In this document: positions 17,384-26,437 of the stretch, piece by piece
Layout of the letters: each line of letters starts with the position of its first letter
Numbering within the stretch: the stretch's first letter is position 1
Assembly (NCBI RefSeq): GCF_000764555.1
Contig: NZ_CP009574.1
Span: 1,612,001 to 1,676,000 of the forward strand
Source: Candidatus Francisella endociliophora
GTDB taxonomy: Bacteria > Pseudomonadota > Gammaproteobacteria > Francisellales > Francisellaceae
DNA length: 64,000 bases
Direction of reading: 5' to 3'
Translations under genes and position numbers: made by a program
The notes under the pieces: generated by a model
What the model was told of the DNA's origin: nothing
The model's database searches: none
What the model saw: only the letters and a program-made list of their open reading frames with translations

Positions 17384-18307
17384 ATGGCAGATTATTATTC
17401 ACTGCTTGGTGTAAGTAGAGATGCATCAGAAGCTGATTTGAAAAAAGCATATAGGCGTTTAGCAAAAAAATATCATCCAGATGTTAATAAAGAAAAGGAT
17501 GCTGAAGATAAGTTTAAAGAAATCCAGACTGCATATGATGTTCTCGGCGATAAAGAGAAAAGAGCTCTCTATGATAGTTATGGTGAGAACTGGGATAAAG
17601 TCCAACAAGGAGGCTTTGGCGGTCAAGGCGGCGGTTTTGGCGGCTTCTCTCAAGGTGGATCGCAGAATTTTAATTTTGAAGACTTAGGTGATATTTTTGG
17701 AGATCTTTTTGGCGGAGGTGGTCAAAGTCGAGGTTTTGGTGGAGGTCAACCAAGAGCTAGAAAAGGTGAAGATATAAATGTCTCATTACGCTTGAATGTA
17801 GAGGATGCAATAGCTGGAGGGAAACGAACAGTATCTTATAGCTATCAGGAAGTAAGTGCTAATGGCATGCCGTCAATGCAACATAAAAATGTTGATGTGA
17901 AGATTCCGCCTGCAATGGGTAATGGTAAAAAATTACGTGTTAAAGGCAAAGGAGCTGCTGGAGTCGGTACAAATGCACCCGCAGGAGATCTATATATCAA
18001 AGTAGAAGTGATAGATCATAAAAATTATAAAGTTGATGGCAATGATATTTATGAGCATATAAATGTTGCACCATGGGAAGCTGCTCTTGGTACAACTCTT
18101 GAAATTGATACTCCATTTGGTAAAAAGAAAATGAAAGTACCAGAAGGAAGCCAATCAGGTCGTAAGATGAGAATTAAAGGTAAGGGGCTTGGAGATGGAG
18201 ACTTTTATATTGTATATGATGTGAAGTTACCTCCTGCAGATACAGATGATAAAAAAGAGTTCTATAAGCAAATGCAAGAAAAAATGGATTATGATCCAAG
18301 GGCATAA
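17384..18307 (+). CDS. cbpA: DnaJ-class co-chaperone, CbpA type
   Basis: A 307-residue cytoplasmic J-domain protein. The J domain covers residues 4-70 with HPD at 31-33, followed by a Gly/Phe-rich region (about 73-125) and two C-terminal beta domains. The four-cysteine zinc-finger domain of true DnaJ is missing, which makes it CbpA-like: it stimulates the DnaK ATPase and may bind curved DNA. The start has a good TAGGAG ribosome binding site. A heat-shock-like promoter element lies upstream. The secreted cyanophycinase-like gene begins four bases after the stop. Confidence 0.92.
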   Translation: MADYYSLLGVSRDASEADLKKAYRRLAKKYHPDVNKEKDAEDKFKEIQTAYDVLGDKEKRALYDSYGENWDKVQQGGFGGQGGGFGGFSQGGSQNFNFEDLGDIFGDLFGGGGQSRGFGGGQPRARKGEDINVSLRLNVEDAIAGGKRTVSYSYQEVSANGMPSMQHKNVDVKIPPAMGNGKKLRVKGKGAAGVGTNAPAGDLYIKVEVIDHKNYKVDGNDIYEHINVAPWEAALGTTLEIDTPFGKKKMKVPEGSQSGRKMRIKGKGLGDGDFYIVYDVKLPPADTDDKKEFYKQMQEKMDYDPRA

Positions 18308-18311
18308 TTAA

Positions 18312-19688
18312 ATGAAAAAAATTGTATTAGTCATCTCGATAGTTCTATTGTTTACGGGATATTCATACTCAACTACTAAAAAAGTTTTTTTGGTTGGTGG
18401 TAATCTAGATGGTACATATTCGCAGATATTTGATGATATGGCATCTGCTATAGATATGAAACTTGATAGGCAAGATAATTGTGGTGATTGGAATACTACA
18501 AAATGTCCTAAAGTAGCAGTGATTACATCAGCAGCAGATAACTCAGAAATAGCAAAAGATAAGGTATACCCATATTATAAAAAGCTATTTGAAGACAATG
18601 GTTTTATAACAAAGCATGTTATCGCAAATGTTGATAACTATACAACAACGACAGATACCAATACAAAACAAGGGGCTGAAAATGCTCGAATTATAAAAGA
18701 TGCTGATATTATCTTTTTTAATGGAGGTAATCAAACCTTACATTCTAGAACATGGTTAAATGATGATGGTTCATATAATACTTTAATGAAAGAGGTCGCC
18801 CCAAAATACAATAGTGGTGCTTTGATGGTAGGGACTTCTGCAGGTATGGCTGTGCTAGGGGATATAACCTTTGGTGGGATAAGTGATTCAGCTAAAGATT
18901 CTTTCGGAATATTGTTTTTTCATCATAATCAAGGTCTTGCACAAAAAAGTGTTAAAGATGGAGCTGTTGGAGGTACTGGTTTTGCAGATCAAAGGATAAA
19001 CCCAAATCCTAAGCTTGTGAAATTACAGCATGAACAGAATGGTGGTCTGATGTCTGGACTAAGTTTATTACCATTTGAAGTTATTACAGATACGCATTTT
19101 GGTGATAGAGGAAGGCTGGGTAGATTAATATCTGCTATGTCAGATTCAAAAAAACATATTGGTTTAGGTATTGATCAAGATAATACCGCGTTATTGGTTA
19201 CAATAGAGTCAAATGATACTTTTAATCTATCTGCTTATGGTAAAAACGGTTCATATATTGTTTCTACATATGATTCAAATTTTGATAATGGAAAAGGCTC
19301 TATTTTTGCAAAGAATATTCGACTTGATTATTTAAGTAATGGCGATGTTGCAAAAGTATCGGGTAAAAATATAACTGTCATCCCAGCTAATAATAAAAAG
19401 GCTATATTAACAGAGTCAAATAACCAAAGTACATCAAATGATATATTATCACCGTATGCAATTTTTGATGTTATATCTTCTTTGTCTAAATCATCTAAGC
19501 AGTCAGCAACAGGTAAAACAAACATACCAGCTGAATATCCTACAAATACTCCTATATTTGAATTTCTATTTACAAAAGATAATACTAAGTCATATTGTAT
19601 TATGTCTGATAATAAGTGTTTAACTGAACCTAGTGACTATACTATTGAAAACTTATATCTTGACATAGAATCTAAGCAGTTAAATTAA
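18312..19688 (+). CDS. Secreted cyanophycinase-like peptidase (S51 family)
   Basis: A 458-residue protein with a signal peptide (MKKIVLVISIVLLFTGYSYS). The S51 peptidase core is recognisable: VFLVGGNLDGT at the start, DADIIFFNGGNQ, and the nucleophile elbow GTSAGMAVLG with Ser176. A long C-terminal part of about 200 residues follows. Secreted cyanophycinases cleave multi-Arg-poly-Asp or isoaspartyl bonds; isoaspartyl dipeptidase is an alternative activity. No cyanophycin synthetase is visible in this window. It starts four bases after cbpA, so it is probably cotranscribed, an odd pairing of a cytosolic co-chaperone and an exported hydrolase. Confidence 0.82.
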   Translation: MKKIVLVISIVLLFTGYSYSTTKKVFLVGGNLDGTYSQIFDDMASAIDMKLDRQDNCGDWNTTKCPKVAVITSAADNSEIAKDKVYPYYKKLFEDNGFITKHVIANVDNYTTTTDTNTKQGAENARIIKDADIIFFNGGNQTLHSRTWLNDDGSYNTLMKEVAPKYNSGALMVGTSAGMAVLGDITFGGISDSAKDSFGILFFHHNQGLAQKSVKDGAVGGTGFADQRINPNPKLVKLQHEQNGGLMSGLSLLPFEVITDTHFGDRGRLGRLISAMSDSKKHIGLGIDQDNTALLVTIESNDTFNLSAYGKNGSYIVSTYDSNFDNGKGSIFAKNIRLDYLSNGDVAKVSGKNITVIPANNKKAILTESNNQSTSNDILSPYAIFDVISSLSKSSKQSATGKTNIPAEYPTNTPIFEFLFTKDNTKSYCIMSDNKCLTEPSDYTIENLYLDIESKQLN

Positions 19689-19727
19689 TCTTGAGCTATC
19701 AAGTTAGTGCTAGAAATATTTAGTAGG

Positions 19728-19757
19728 TTGCCTTTAATTGTTTAATCTTGCTATAAT
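19728..19757 (+). promoter_or_regulatory. Sigma-70 promoter of the aromatic permease gene
   Basis: TTGCCT (19728-19733), an 18-base spacer and a consensus TATAAT (19752-19757) lie 35 bases upstream of the GTG start. Confidence 0.6.
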
Positions 19758-19792
19758 TTAGTGTTTTAAACTACCGAATGAGAAATGATTAA

Positions 19793-20998
19793 GTGAAGGA
19801 TGTTTCAAAGGTTAAGCAAATAGGTGCAATAGCTATTATTGCAGGTACAGCCGTAGGGGCAGGAATGTTAGGGATTCCTTTTGCAGTAGCTGCTGTTGGA
19901 TTTAATTATGCGGTAGCTGCCTTATTTCTTGTTTGGATAATAATGTATGCGACAGCTTTGTTGATTATAGAGGCAAATGTTTCTCAGCCTTTAGGTACAG
20001 ATATGGATTCCATAGCTCATAATATTCTTGGTAAGTCAGGAAGAGTATTGAATTTATTATTTTACTTGCTTTTATTATATTCACTATTAACGGCCTATAT
20101 CTTTATGGGAGGTCAGTTATTCCAAACATATATATTTGGCTGGTGTGGTATAGAAAGTAATAGTGTTGCTAAACTTTTATTTTGTTTGGTTTTTGGTTAC
20201 TTTATTTATAAAGGTATAAAAGTAGTTTTTAGTGTAAATGAGCTTTTTTTGAGTTTAAAAATTTTGGCTTTTATATTGTTTATAGTTTTTGTTGCACCTC
20301 AAATTCAATCCTCATTGTTAGAGAGCCAAGCGTTAGGCGTTGAATATGTTTGGTTTGCTATTCCTATACTAGTTACATCTTTTGGGTTTCACATTGTTAT
20401 TCCATCGATTAGAAACTATTTTGAAAATGATGAGGTTTTTAAAAGGACGGTTGCTATTGGAGCTTTAACACCACTATTAGTTTATCTGATTTGGGTTGTG
20501 GCTACACTTGGTACTGTTGGTATTTATGGGGATAATGGCTTTATAAACCTTAATGCTACAGGTAAAACACTTGCTGAGGCATATACAGGGTTAGGTCAGC
20601 ATGGTCCTCTTATGTTTATAAGATTATTTGAGAATTTTGCAATCATTACTTCATTTTTAGGTGTGGCATTAGCACTATTTTCTTTTAATAGAGATTTATA
20701 TGGTTTAGATATAACTAAAAAGTCTAAGAAATTACTAGCTCTTACTATAACCTTGCTACCTCCTCTTGTATTTGCTATATATTTTGTTGATAGTTTTATA
20801 GCTGCTTTAGGGTACGCTAGTATTTTTGTCGCTATGCTTTTGGTTGTACAACCGGCTATGATGGTTTGGGTAATTAGAACTCAGCAAGCAAAAAATAATT
20901 TGTTAAGTAAACTGTATTTATCTTTGATATTATTTAGTGGTGTAGGTATTATTGGATTGCAATTATTAGTAGCCTTTGATAGATTACCTCATATATAG
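19793..20998 (+). CDS. Aromatic amino-acid permease (HAAAP/TyrP-like)
   Basis: A 401-residue inner-membrane protein with about eleven hydrophobic segments. The start IAIIAGTAVGAGMLGIPFAVAA is diagnostic for the hydroxy/aromatic amino-acid permease family (TyrP, Mtr, TnaB), proton symporters for tyrosine or tryptophan. Initiation is at GTG (frame GTG AAG GAT GTT), with a weak GAGA upstream. A second family member is encoded at 27325-28542. The exact substrate cannot be decided. Confidence 0.9.
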   Translation: MKDVSKVKQIGAIAIIAGTAVGAGMLGIPFAVAAVGFNYAVAALFLVWIIMYATALLIIEANVSQPLGTDMDSIAHNILGKSGRVLNLLFYLLLLYSLLTAYIFMGGQLFQTYIFGWCGIESNSVAKLLFCLVFGYFIYKGIKVVFSVNELFLSLKILAFILFIVFVAPQIQSSLLESQALGVEYVWFAIPILVTSFGFHIVIPSIRNYFENDEVFKRTVAIGALTPLLVYLIWVVATLGTVGIYGDNGFINLNATGKTLAEAYTGLGQHGPLMFIRLFENFAIITSFLGVALALFSFNRDLYGLDITKKSKKLLALTITLLPPLVFAIYFVDSFIAALGYASIFVAMLLVVQPAMMVWVIRTQQAKNNLLSKLYLSLILFSGVGIIGLQLLVAFDRLPHI

Positions 20999-21030
20999 TT
21001 CATTAATCTTTAAATCTTTTATTTATTTCT

Positions 21031-21387
21031 ATGAAAAAGCCTAATTTTGATGTAAAAAAACGACCGTATACAAATAATAAATTTGTAAATAATAGACCTA
21101 AGCCAATTCCTGTTGTGGAAACTTTTAGTGTAGATAAACTTGAACAATTCTCTGATGAAATGATTGAGCTTTTTAAGCTTATCCAAGCTGTTAGATATGA
21201 TAGGATTAGACTGCAAGAAGAGTATAACGAGAGTCGTCTTAAATTAAGTAATGATAGAATGAATTTAGAGTCAGAAGTTATTAAATTAAAAAAGCAATAT
21301 AATGCTAAGATAAGTTCTTTGCAGGAAGAGTATAATTCTGTAAAATCTAATAATAGTATTGAATTGGCTAAAGTTAGAGAAGGCTAA
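21031..21387 (+). CDS. Coiled-coil protein of unknown function
   Basis: A 118-residue highly charged protein. The N terminus is basic (MKKPNFDVKKRPYTNNKF) and residues about 38-115 form a continuous predicted coiled coil with heptad spacing. There is no clear Shine-Dalgarno sequence before the ATG. It ends six bases before the first base-paired nucleotide of RNase P RNA, so it either shares that transcript or contains the rnpB promoter within its 3' end. I do not recognise the family. Confidence 0.65.
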   Translation: MKKPNFDVKKRPYTNNKFVNNRPKPIPVVETFSVDKLEQFSDEMIELFKLIQAVRYDRIRLQEEYNESRLKLSNDRMNLESEVIKLKKQYNAKISSLQEEYNSVKSNNSIELAKVREG

Positions 21388-21392
21388 ATATA

Positions 21393-21730
21393 CAAAGTTA
21401 GTCGGACAGTCGCGCTTATTATAAGTGAGGAAAGTCCGGGCTTTATAGAGCAAGATGCCAGATAACATCTGGGGGGCGTGAGCCTACGGAAAGTGCAACA
21501 GAAAATATACCGCCTTTTTAAAAGGTAAGGGTGAAAAGGTGTGGTAAGAGCGCACCGCATTGGTGGTAACACGCAATGGCATTGTAAACCCCATCTAAAG
21601 CAAGACCAAATAGCGTCACGTATATGTGCTGCTCGCACTGTGACAGGGTAGGTCGCTTGAGCTTGCTGGTGACAGTAAGCCTAGATAAATGACTGTCTAT
21701 TACAGAACCCGGCTTATAGACTAGCTTTGT
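21393..21730 (+). ncRNA. rnpB: RNase P RNA (class A)
   Basis: The catalytic RNA of RNase P, which matures tRNA 5' ends. The conserved GAGGAAAGTCCGGGCT block lies at about 21428-21443, and the matching ACAGAACCCGGCTTA block ends near 21717. The terminal P1 helix is formed by CAAAGTTAGTC at the 5' end and GACTAGCTTTG at the 3' end. A run of seven T residues follows directly, so P1 may double as the terminator stem. Length about 338 bases, within the usual range for type A. Confidence 0.95.
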
Positions 21731-21754
21731 ATTTTTTTAAAAAAGTAGGTATTT

Positions 21755-23689
21755 ATGCAAGTTATTGACTCTAAGCTTTTAGATAGTGATGGTCAAATAA
21801 AAGATGGCCTTTTAATTTCAGAATTAAAGAGTTTTTATACGGGTGAAAAATTTGAGCTTATAGCTTCAGCTTTAGAAATGTTGAAAAACAAAAGTGCCGA
21901 ATCAGTTCGCCATCCTACTGGGATTAGTTCTTTTTTATATGCTATTGAGATGGCGTATGTACTTTTTAAGATCAAAGCTGATGAAGAATCAGTATCTGCG
22001 GGTATACTTTATGAACTATATAACTTTGGAGATATTTCTGATGAGGAAATAGAACAGGCTACGAATCAGACTGTTTTAAAGATCTTACAAGGTACCCGAA
22101 AGATGTCCGCAATTAGAATGTATCGCTCTGACACAATTTCTACTGAGCAAATTGATACATTTAGAAAGATGTTATTAACTATTATTGAAGATGTCAGAAT
22201 CGTTCTTGTAAAAATAGTTGATAAATTATGTACAGTTCGTCATTTAAAGTCTCTGAATGAAAATACACAACAAATTATTGCCAGAGAAACACTCGATATA
22301 TATGCACCATTAGCAAATAGGCTTGGCCTAGGTACTATAAAGTGGGAACTTGAGGATAGAGCATTTTTCTTTCTTGATCAAGCACAGTATAAAAAGATTG
22401 CAAAGAGTTTGGGAGTAACGCGTAAACAAAGAGAGAGCTTTCTCCATGATGTTATGGAGCAGCTTAAACAAACTCTTAAAAAATATGATTTGCATGCTGG
22501 GATTCAGGGACGAGTTAAGCATATATATAGTATCTATAAGAAGTTTAAAAATAAAGGTTATCAAAGCTTAGATGATCTGTATGATATTACAGCAGTTAGA
22601 GTTATAACTAATAATATTGATGAATGTTATAAAGTCCTAGCAGAGGTAAATAATCTTTATTCTCCAATTCCAGAAGAGTTTAGTGATTATATAGCCAACC
22701 CTAAACCAAATGGTTATAAATCTATACATACAGTTGTAAAAGTTGGTGAGCAAAATATAGAAATTCAAATTAGAACTCATCAAATGCATGAAGAATCAGA
22801 ACTTGGTTTTGCAGCTCATTGGCGTTATAAAGAAGGAGTTAAATTCGACGCTTCTTATGAGGCAAGGGTTGCTTGGCTTAGATCTCTTCTTGAATGGGAA
22901 AGAGAGATTAATGATGATGGCGGAGAAATTACAAAAGAACTTAATAAGAGACTGTATGTATTTACTCCTGCGAATGAGCTAATTGATTTGGCAGAAGGCT
23001 CTACAGTTCTAGATTTTGCTTACTCTGTACATACTATGGTTGGTCATCGAACAAAAGGTGCTAAGTTAAATGGTAAAATAGTTCCTTTAACAACTAAGTT
23101 AGCAACAGGCGATAAAGTCGAAGTTCTAACTCATAAAGAGCCGAATCCTAGTAAAGATTGGGCATCAGAAAGTTTGGGTTATCTGTCTTCATCTCGTAAT
23201 CGATCAAGAGTAATTAGGTGGTTTAATGAGCAAAATAAAGAAGATAATATAGCTTTAGGTAAAGACCGATTATCAAAAGCTCTTAAGGGTTATGATCTTA
23301 AAGAAATAGATTTTGCAGAGGTTGCATCTAAGTTTAACCTTAAAGATTCAGATAGTCTTTTTGCAACTATTGAGAATGGTACAGTAAGACTTAATAGTGT
23401 TGTTAATCATATCATTGATATTTATTCAGCAGAAGAAAAGCTAGTAAAGAAGCAAGTTAGAACGGCTGGAAGTAAATCAAAAACGACAAAAGTCTTAGTG
23501 TCAGGATTTGATGGCATGAAATATGAAATGGCTAAATGTTGCCAGCCCACTTATCCAGATCAAATTCAAGGTTACATGAGCGTATCTAAAGGAGTTGTTA
23601 TACACACAACAACTTGTCCAAATCTTGGTCATTTGAAGGAAAATCATCCTGAGAAATTTATAGAAGTAAATTGGGATTCTGAGGAATAG
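21755..23689 (+). CDS. relA: GTP pyrophosphokinase RelA, lacking the C-terminal ACT/RRM domain
   Basis: A 644-residue stringent-response enzyme that makes (p)ppGpp. The N-terminal hydrolase domain is degenerate: where SpoT has HDxxED this protein has YELYNFGD, so it should not hydrolyse ppGpp. The synthetase domain is intact, with DLYDITAVRVI, ANPKPNGYKSIHT and EIQIRTHQMHEESELG. The RelA-type ExDD motif reads EFSD. A TGS domain (LYVFTPANELIDL) and a Cys-rich ribosome-contact segment with Cys595-Cys596 follow. The protein ends 48 residues after that Cys pair, so the final ACT/RRM domain of about 90 residues found in E. coli RelA is absent. It starts 25 bases after rnpB. Confidence 0.92.
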   Translation: MQVIDSKLLDSDGQIKDGLLISELKSFYTGEKFELIASALEMLKNKSAESVRHPTGISSFLYAIEMAYVLFKIKADEESVSAGILYELYNFGDISDEEIEQATNQTVLKILQGTRKMSAIRMYRSDTISTEQIDTFRKMLLTIIEDVRIVLVKIVDKLCTVRHLKSLNENTQQIIARETLDIYAPLANRLGLGTIKWELEDRAFFFLDQAQYKKIAKSLGVTRKQRESFLHDVMEQLKQTLKKYDLHAGIQGRVKHIYSIYKKFKNKGYQSLDDLYDITAVRVITNNIDECYKVLAEVNNLYSPIPEEFSDYIANPKPNGYKSIHTVVKVGEQNIEIQIRTHQMHEESELGFAAHWRYKEGVKFDASYEARVAWLRSLLEWEREINDDGGEITKELNKRLYVFTPANELIDLAEGSTVLDFAYSVHTMVGHRTKGAKLNGKIVPLTTKLATGDKVEVLTHKEPNPSKDWASESLGYLSSSRNRSRVIRWFNEQNKEDNIALGKDRLSKALKGYDLKEIDFAEVASKFNLKDSDSLFATIENGTVRLNSVVNHIIDIYSAEEKLVKKQVRTAGSKSKTTKVLVSGFDGMKYEMAKCCQPTYPDQIQGYMSVSKGVVIHTTTCPNLGHLKENHPEKFIEVNWDSEE

Positions 23690-23697
23690 AAAACGGT

Positions 23698-24333
23698 TTA
23701 ACCCTTTCTATAATTACCTGTATTTTTTGATTGCTGTAGCCAGCCATTTTTTATATAAAAAGTTATTTGATTTGAAGATTTGATTTCTCCGCCGTCTGCA
23801 GTGTGACCTCCTATGCTAAGTTTGTTTTCACCAGGTGTTGGTCTAGCAATTGTCCAATTAGTACCATCGTAAGTTGCTGGTACAGTAGAGCCATTTATTA
23901 TGAATGTAGGATTATCATCTTTAGGTATAGTAGGGCTCGTTGTAATAGGGATGCCATCTTCTTTAGTAAAAATATTGGCATCATTTGCAGGGCTTGTTAT
24001 TTGTACTTCTAGATTTGTTTGTTGACCTTCTTCTAGCACTTCTTTATTTTTATCAGCAAGTTGAGAATTTGCTAGCTTTTCAACATCTGATTGTCCTATT
24101 TGAACTGGAGAACCATCTTCTGGTTTTTTAGGCGCTTTGGTATCAACAACTGTAGGTTTACCAACTTCTAGAGTTTTATACTCAACATCATGAGTGGGTT
24201 TTTCTTCAGAGAAAACAACGCTGCCGTTTTCAGAGCGCCATGAATAGACTTGTGTTTCAGCGGCTTCAGCTATAGAGCTGGCCGCAAAGAAACAAAGTAG
24301 AGTGCTTAAAAAGGTTTTATTGATTTTTGACAT
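23698..24333 (-). CDS. Exported DUF4124 protein
   Basis: A 211-residue protein with a signal peptide ending near AASSIAEA. The DUF4124 motif follows at once: QVYSWRSENGSVVFSEEKPT. A polar linker leads to a C-terminal beta-rich domain (VQITSPANDANIFTKEDG...) that looks like an immunoglobulin-type surface domain. Function unknown. The adjacent gene at 24410-24994 encodes a clear paralogue with the same layout, so the pair arose by tandem duplication. It converges on relA with eight bases between the stops. Confidence 0.8.
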   Translation of the reverse strand: MSKINKTFLSTLLCFFAASSIAEAAETQVYSWRSENGSVVFSEEKPTHDVEYKTLEVGKPTVVDTKAPKKPEDGSPVQIGQSDVEKLANSQLADKNKEVLEEGQQTNLEVQITSPANDANIFTKEDGIPITTSPTIPKDDNPTFIINGSTVPATYDGTNWTIARPTPGENKLSIGGHTADGGEIKSSNQITFYIKNGWLQQSKNTGNYRKG

Positions 24334-24409
24334 TTATACTTAGTTTTACAATAGCCATAATAACTCAAGTATATATAAAATTGTCTTTAATCAAAAGAGT
24401 AGTTGAGTG

Positions 24410-24994
24410 TTATCTACCTAAAACTTGTCTTCTGTTAAACTCTGATTCATTAGAAACTATGGTTTTATGATCATGAGTTCTTCCTCTGACTGTTATGCTT
24501 ACAGGACCAGGATTTGGTCGGTTAACTTTCCAAACCCCATTTTCAAAGTGAGCAGGGTGAGGAATCCCATTCATAATGAATATTGGATGATCTTCAGCTG
24601 TTAAGGCTGGTCTTAAGATAATTGTTAGTTTTTCATTATGAATAAATCTATTTTCTCCTGGTGCTGGAGATATGATTTCAACTCTTTGTATTCCTCTGTT
24701 TACTTCTTGCTGCTGATTTGGTTGATTTTCTGATTGTGAATTATCAGGGATATAAATATTATTTTGCTTAAGAGAAGCAAGTTGTTGCTCTACAGGAGAT
24801 TTCTGATGTACTTGATTATTGTGATGAACACCGATTCTCTCATATTCTTCATCAAACATAGGTGTACTTTGTGAAAAAACTACAGTTCCATTGCCAGACC
24901 TCCATGTATACACATTATCACTTTCATCAGCATAGCAAAAGCTGCTAAACATAGTTATTAGAGTTAGTATTGTAATGTTTTTGAAATATTTCAT
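24410..24994 (-). CDS. Exported DUF4124 protein, paralogue of the neighbour
   Basis: A 194-residue protein with a signal peptide (MKYFKNITILTLITMFSSFCYA), then VYTWRSGNGTVVFSQSTPMF, the DUF4124 signature. The C-terminal part (VEIISPAPGENRFIHNEKLT..., then RPNPGPVSITVRGR) aligns by eye with the neighbouring paralogue, including the I/V-x-GRTHD/GHTADG stretch. Both probably sit in the periplasm. They are 76 bases apart on the same strand. Function unknown. Confidence 0.8.
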   Translation of the reverse strand: MKYFKNITILTLITMFSSFCYADESDNVYTWRSGNGTVVFSQSTPMFDEEYERIGVHHNNQVHQKSPVEQQLASLKQNNIYIPDNSQSENQPNQQQEVNRGIQRVEIISPAPGENRFIHNEKLTIILRPALTAEDHPIFIMNGIPHPAHFENGVWKVNRPNPGPVSITVRGRTHDHKTIVSNESEFNRRQVLGR

Positions 24995-25083
24995 AGTAGT
25001 TAAAAATTAAAGTCTTTATATTCATAATTATATATGCTTTTATATTAAAAACATTAGTCAGACTTTTAAATATAGGATTTTCT

Positions 25084-25698
25084 ATGATTACTCTAAATTA
25101 TGTTATCTATGACACAATAGCAAATGGATGCTTACTTGCATTTGCTATTTTAATTTTTAAGAATATTCGTTTTGCATGGTTTTTGATTTTAGCAAGTTTA
25201 GCTATTAAAGTTTTTATTTATGGTAAGTATGGAATGTTTAGCTCTTCTATTTATTTATCAGCACAAATTTTAACATCTATAATTGCTACTGTTGTATGGC
25301 TTAAAGAACCTTGTTATACAGCACCAACAAAACAAAAAAAGTTACAATCAATAATTTCATCATTAGTTGTGTTAGTTATATGGGTTGGATTAATGTATAA
25401 ATATGTAAATCCAGCAATAATTGATTATGAGGTATTATTTGGATTTGATTATTTATGTTACATGTTGGTTGTAGTTGGAGCAGTATTTTTATGCTTTAGA
25501 CTAGCTATAGGTTTATTATTTATTTCAGTGGAATTTATTAGTTATGCTGTGAATTATGCAAATTCTGCTATGGTCGTCGAGAATGCTCCTCAGTATATTA
25601 AAGATTTCGCTCCTTATTATTGGGTTTCAGCAGTATTATTATTTATTGCAGGAGTCCTCCTGGTCGCATCATATACAAGTGCAAAAAGAAATGTTTAA
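25084..25698 (+). CDS. Six-TM membrane protein of unknown function
   Basis: A 204-residue polytopic inner-membrane protein with about six hydrophobic helices and a short cytoplasmic loop (APTKQKKLQ). The helix pattern and the WLKEP motif slightly recall PnuC-type vitamin transporters, but the key PnuC signature is not evident, so I do not name it. The ATG follows a short purine stretch (ATAGGA). It is a single gene that converges on rsmJ. Confidence 0.7.
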   Translation: MITLNYVIYDTIANGCLLAFAILIFKNIRFAWFLILASLAIKVFIYGKYGMFSSSIYLSAQILTSIIATVVWLKEPCYTAPTKQKKLQSIISSLVVLVIWVGLMYKYVNPAIIDYEVLFGFDYLCYMLVVVGAVFLCFRLAIGLLFISVEFISYAVNYANSAMVVENAPQYIKDFAPYYWVSAVLLFIAGVLLVASYTSAKRNV

Positions 25699-25711
25699 AT
25701 TATAACTTCAG

Positions 25712-26437
25712 TTATAAGCTATAGATATCAAATCTATTGGTCTTACCTTTAAGTTGTGAAGAAGGTTTTTTATCACATAAAAACTCAGAATTTATTGGTC
25801 TTTTAACTACAGCTTTTTTTGTCTTTTGTGATTTTATAATATTTGCTAATAAATTAGCATTCGATGTTTCATTATTAAAAGCTATCTCATGTAAAACTTG
25901 CATCCCTTGTTTTACTTTTGCGCTTTTCCTACGTGGTGGAAACATTGGATCAATATAGATACAATCAAAAATTTGCGTAGTCTTTGAAATATACTCATTA
26001 CTATCTGCATTTAGTAAAGTGATTCTATTTGCTATATCAACTAGACTGTGTAGTTGCTTAGCTCTGTATAAAGCATCTTTAAGCAATAAGTAAATGTATG
26101 GATCTTTTTCTATAGATATTATGTGATGACCTCTAGCAGCTAATGTAAAGCTATCTCTGCCTAAACCAGCAGTAGTATCAAGTATTTGCAGTTTTTCCTT
26201 AGAACGTCCCTCAACAGCTTGGACTACACTACATTTTTTAGTTTTAGGATCTATGCGCTTTAGGATATCATTGTCATTAAAATCTATGAATAATGTTTTA
26301 TCATTATGAAATAGTTTCAAAGAATCATTATCAAAAAAGAGATATTTGTCATCACTAGAAAGCTTATAGTCAATAGTTTGTTCTATAAGGTTTTGAATAT
26401 AGTCATGGGTGCGCTCATTAGCAATTTTTATTTTCAT
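25712..26437 (-). CDS. rsmJ: 16S rRNA (guanine-1516-N2)-methyltransferase
   Basis: A 241-residue SAM-dependent methyltransferase of the RsmJ/YhiQ family, which methylates G1516 of 16S rRNA. The SAM-binding motif [18 protein letters not shown], the acidic ISIEKDP and the catalytic-region motif [20 protein letters not shown] are all family-specific. Its ATG overlaps the xerC stop by one base (TAATG), so it is translationally coupled to xerC. Confidence 0.93.
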   Translation of the reverse strand: MKIKIANERTHDYIQNLIEQTIDYKLSSDDKYLFFDNDSLKLFHNDKTLFIDFNDNDILKRIDPKTKKCSVVQAVEGRSKEKLQILDTTAGLGRDSFTLAARGHHIISIEKDPYIYLLLKDALYRAKQLHSLVDIANRITLLNADSNEYISKTTQIFDCIYIDPMFPPRRKSAKVKQGMQVLHEIAFNNETSNANLLANIIKSQKTKKAVVKRPINSEFLCDKKPSSQLKGKTNRFDIYSL

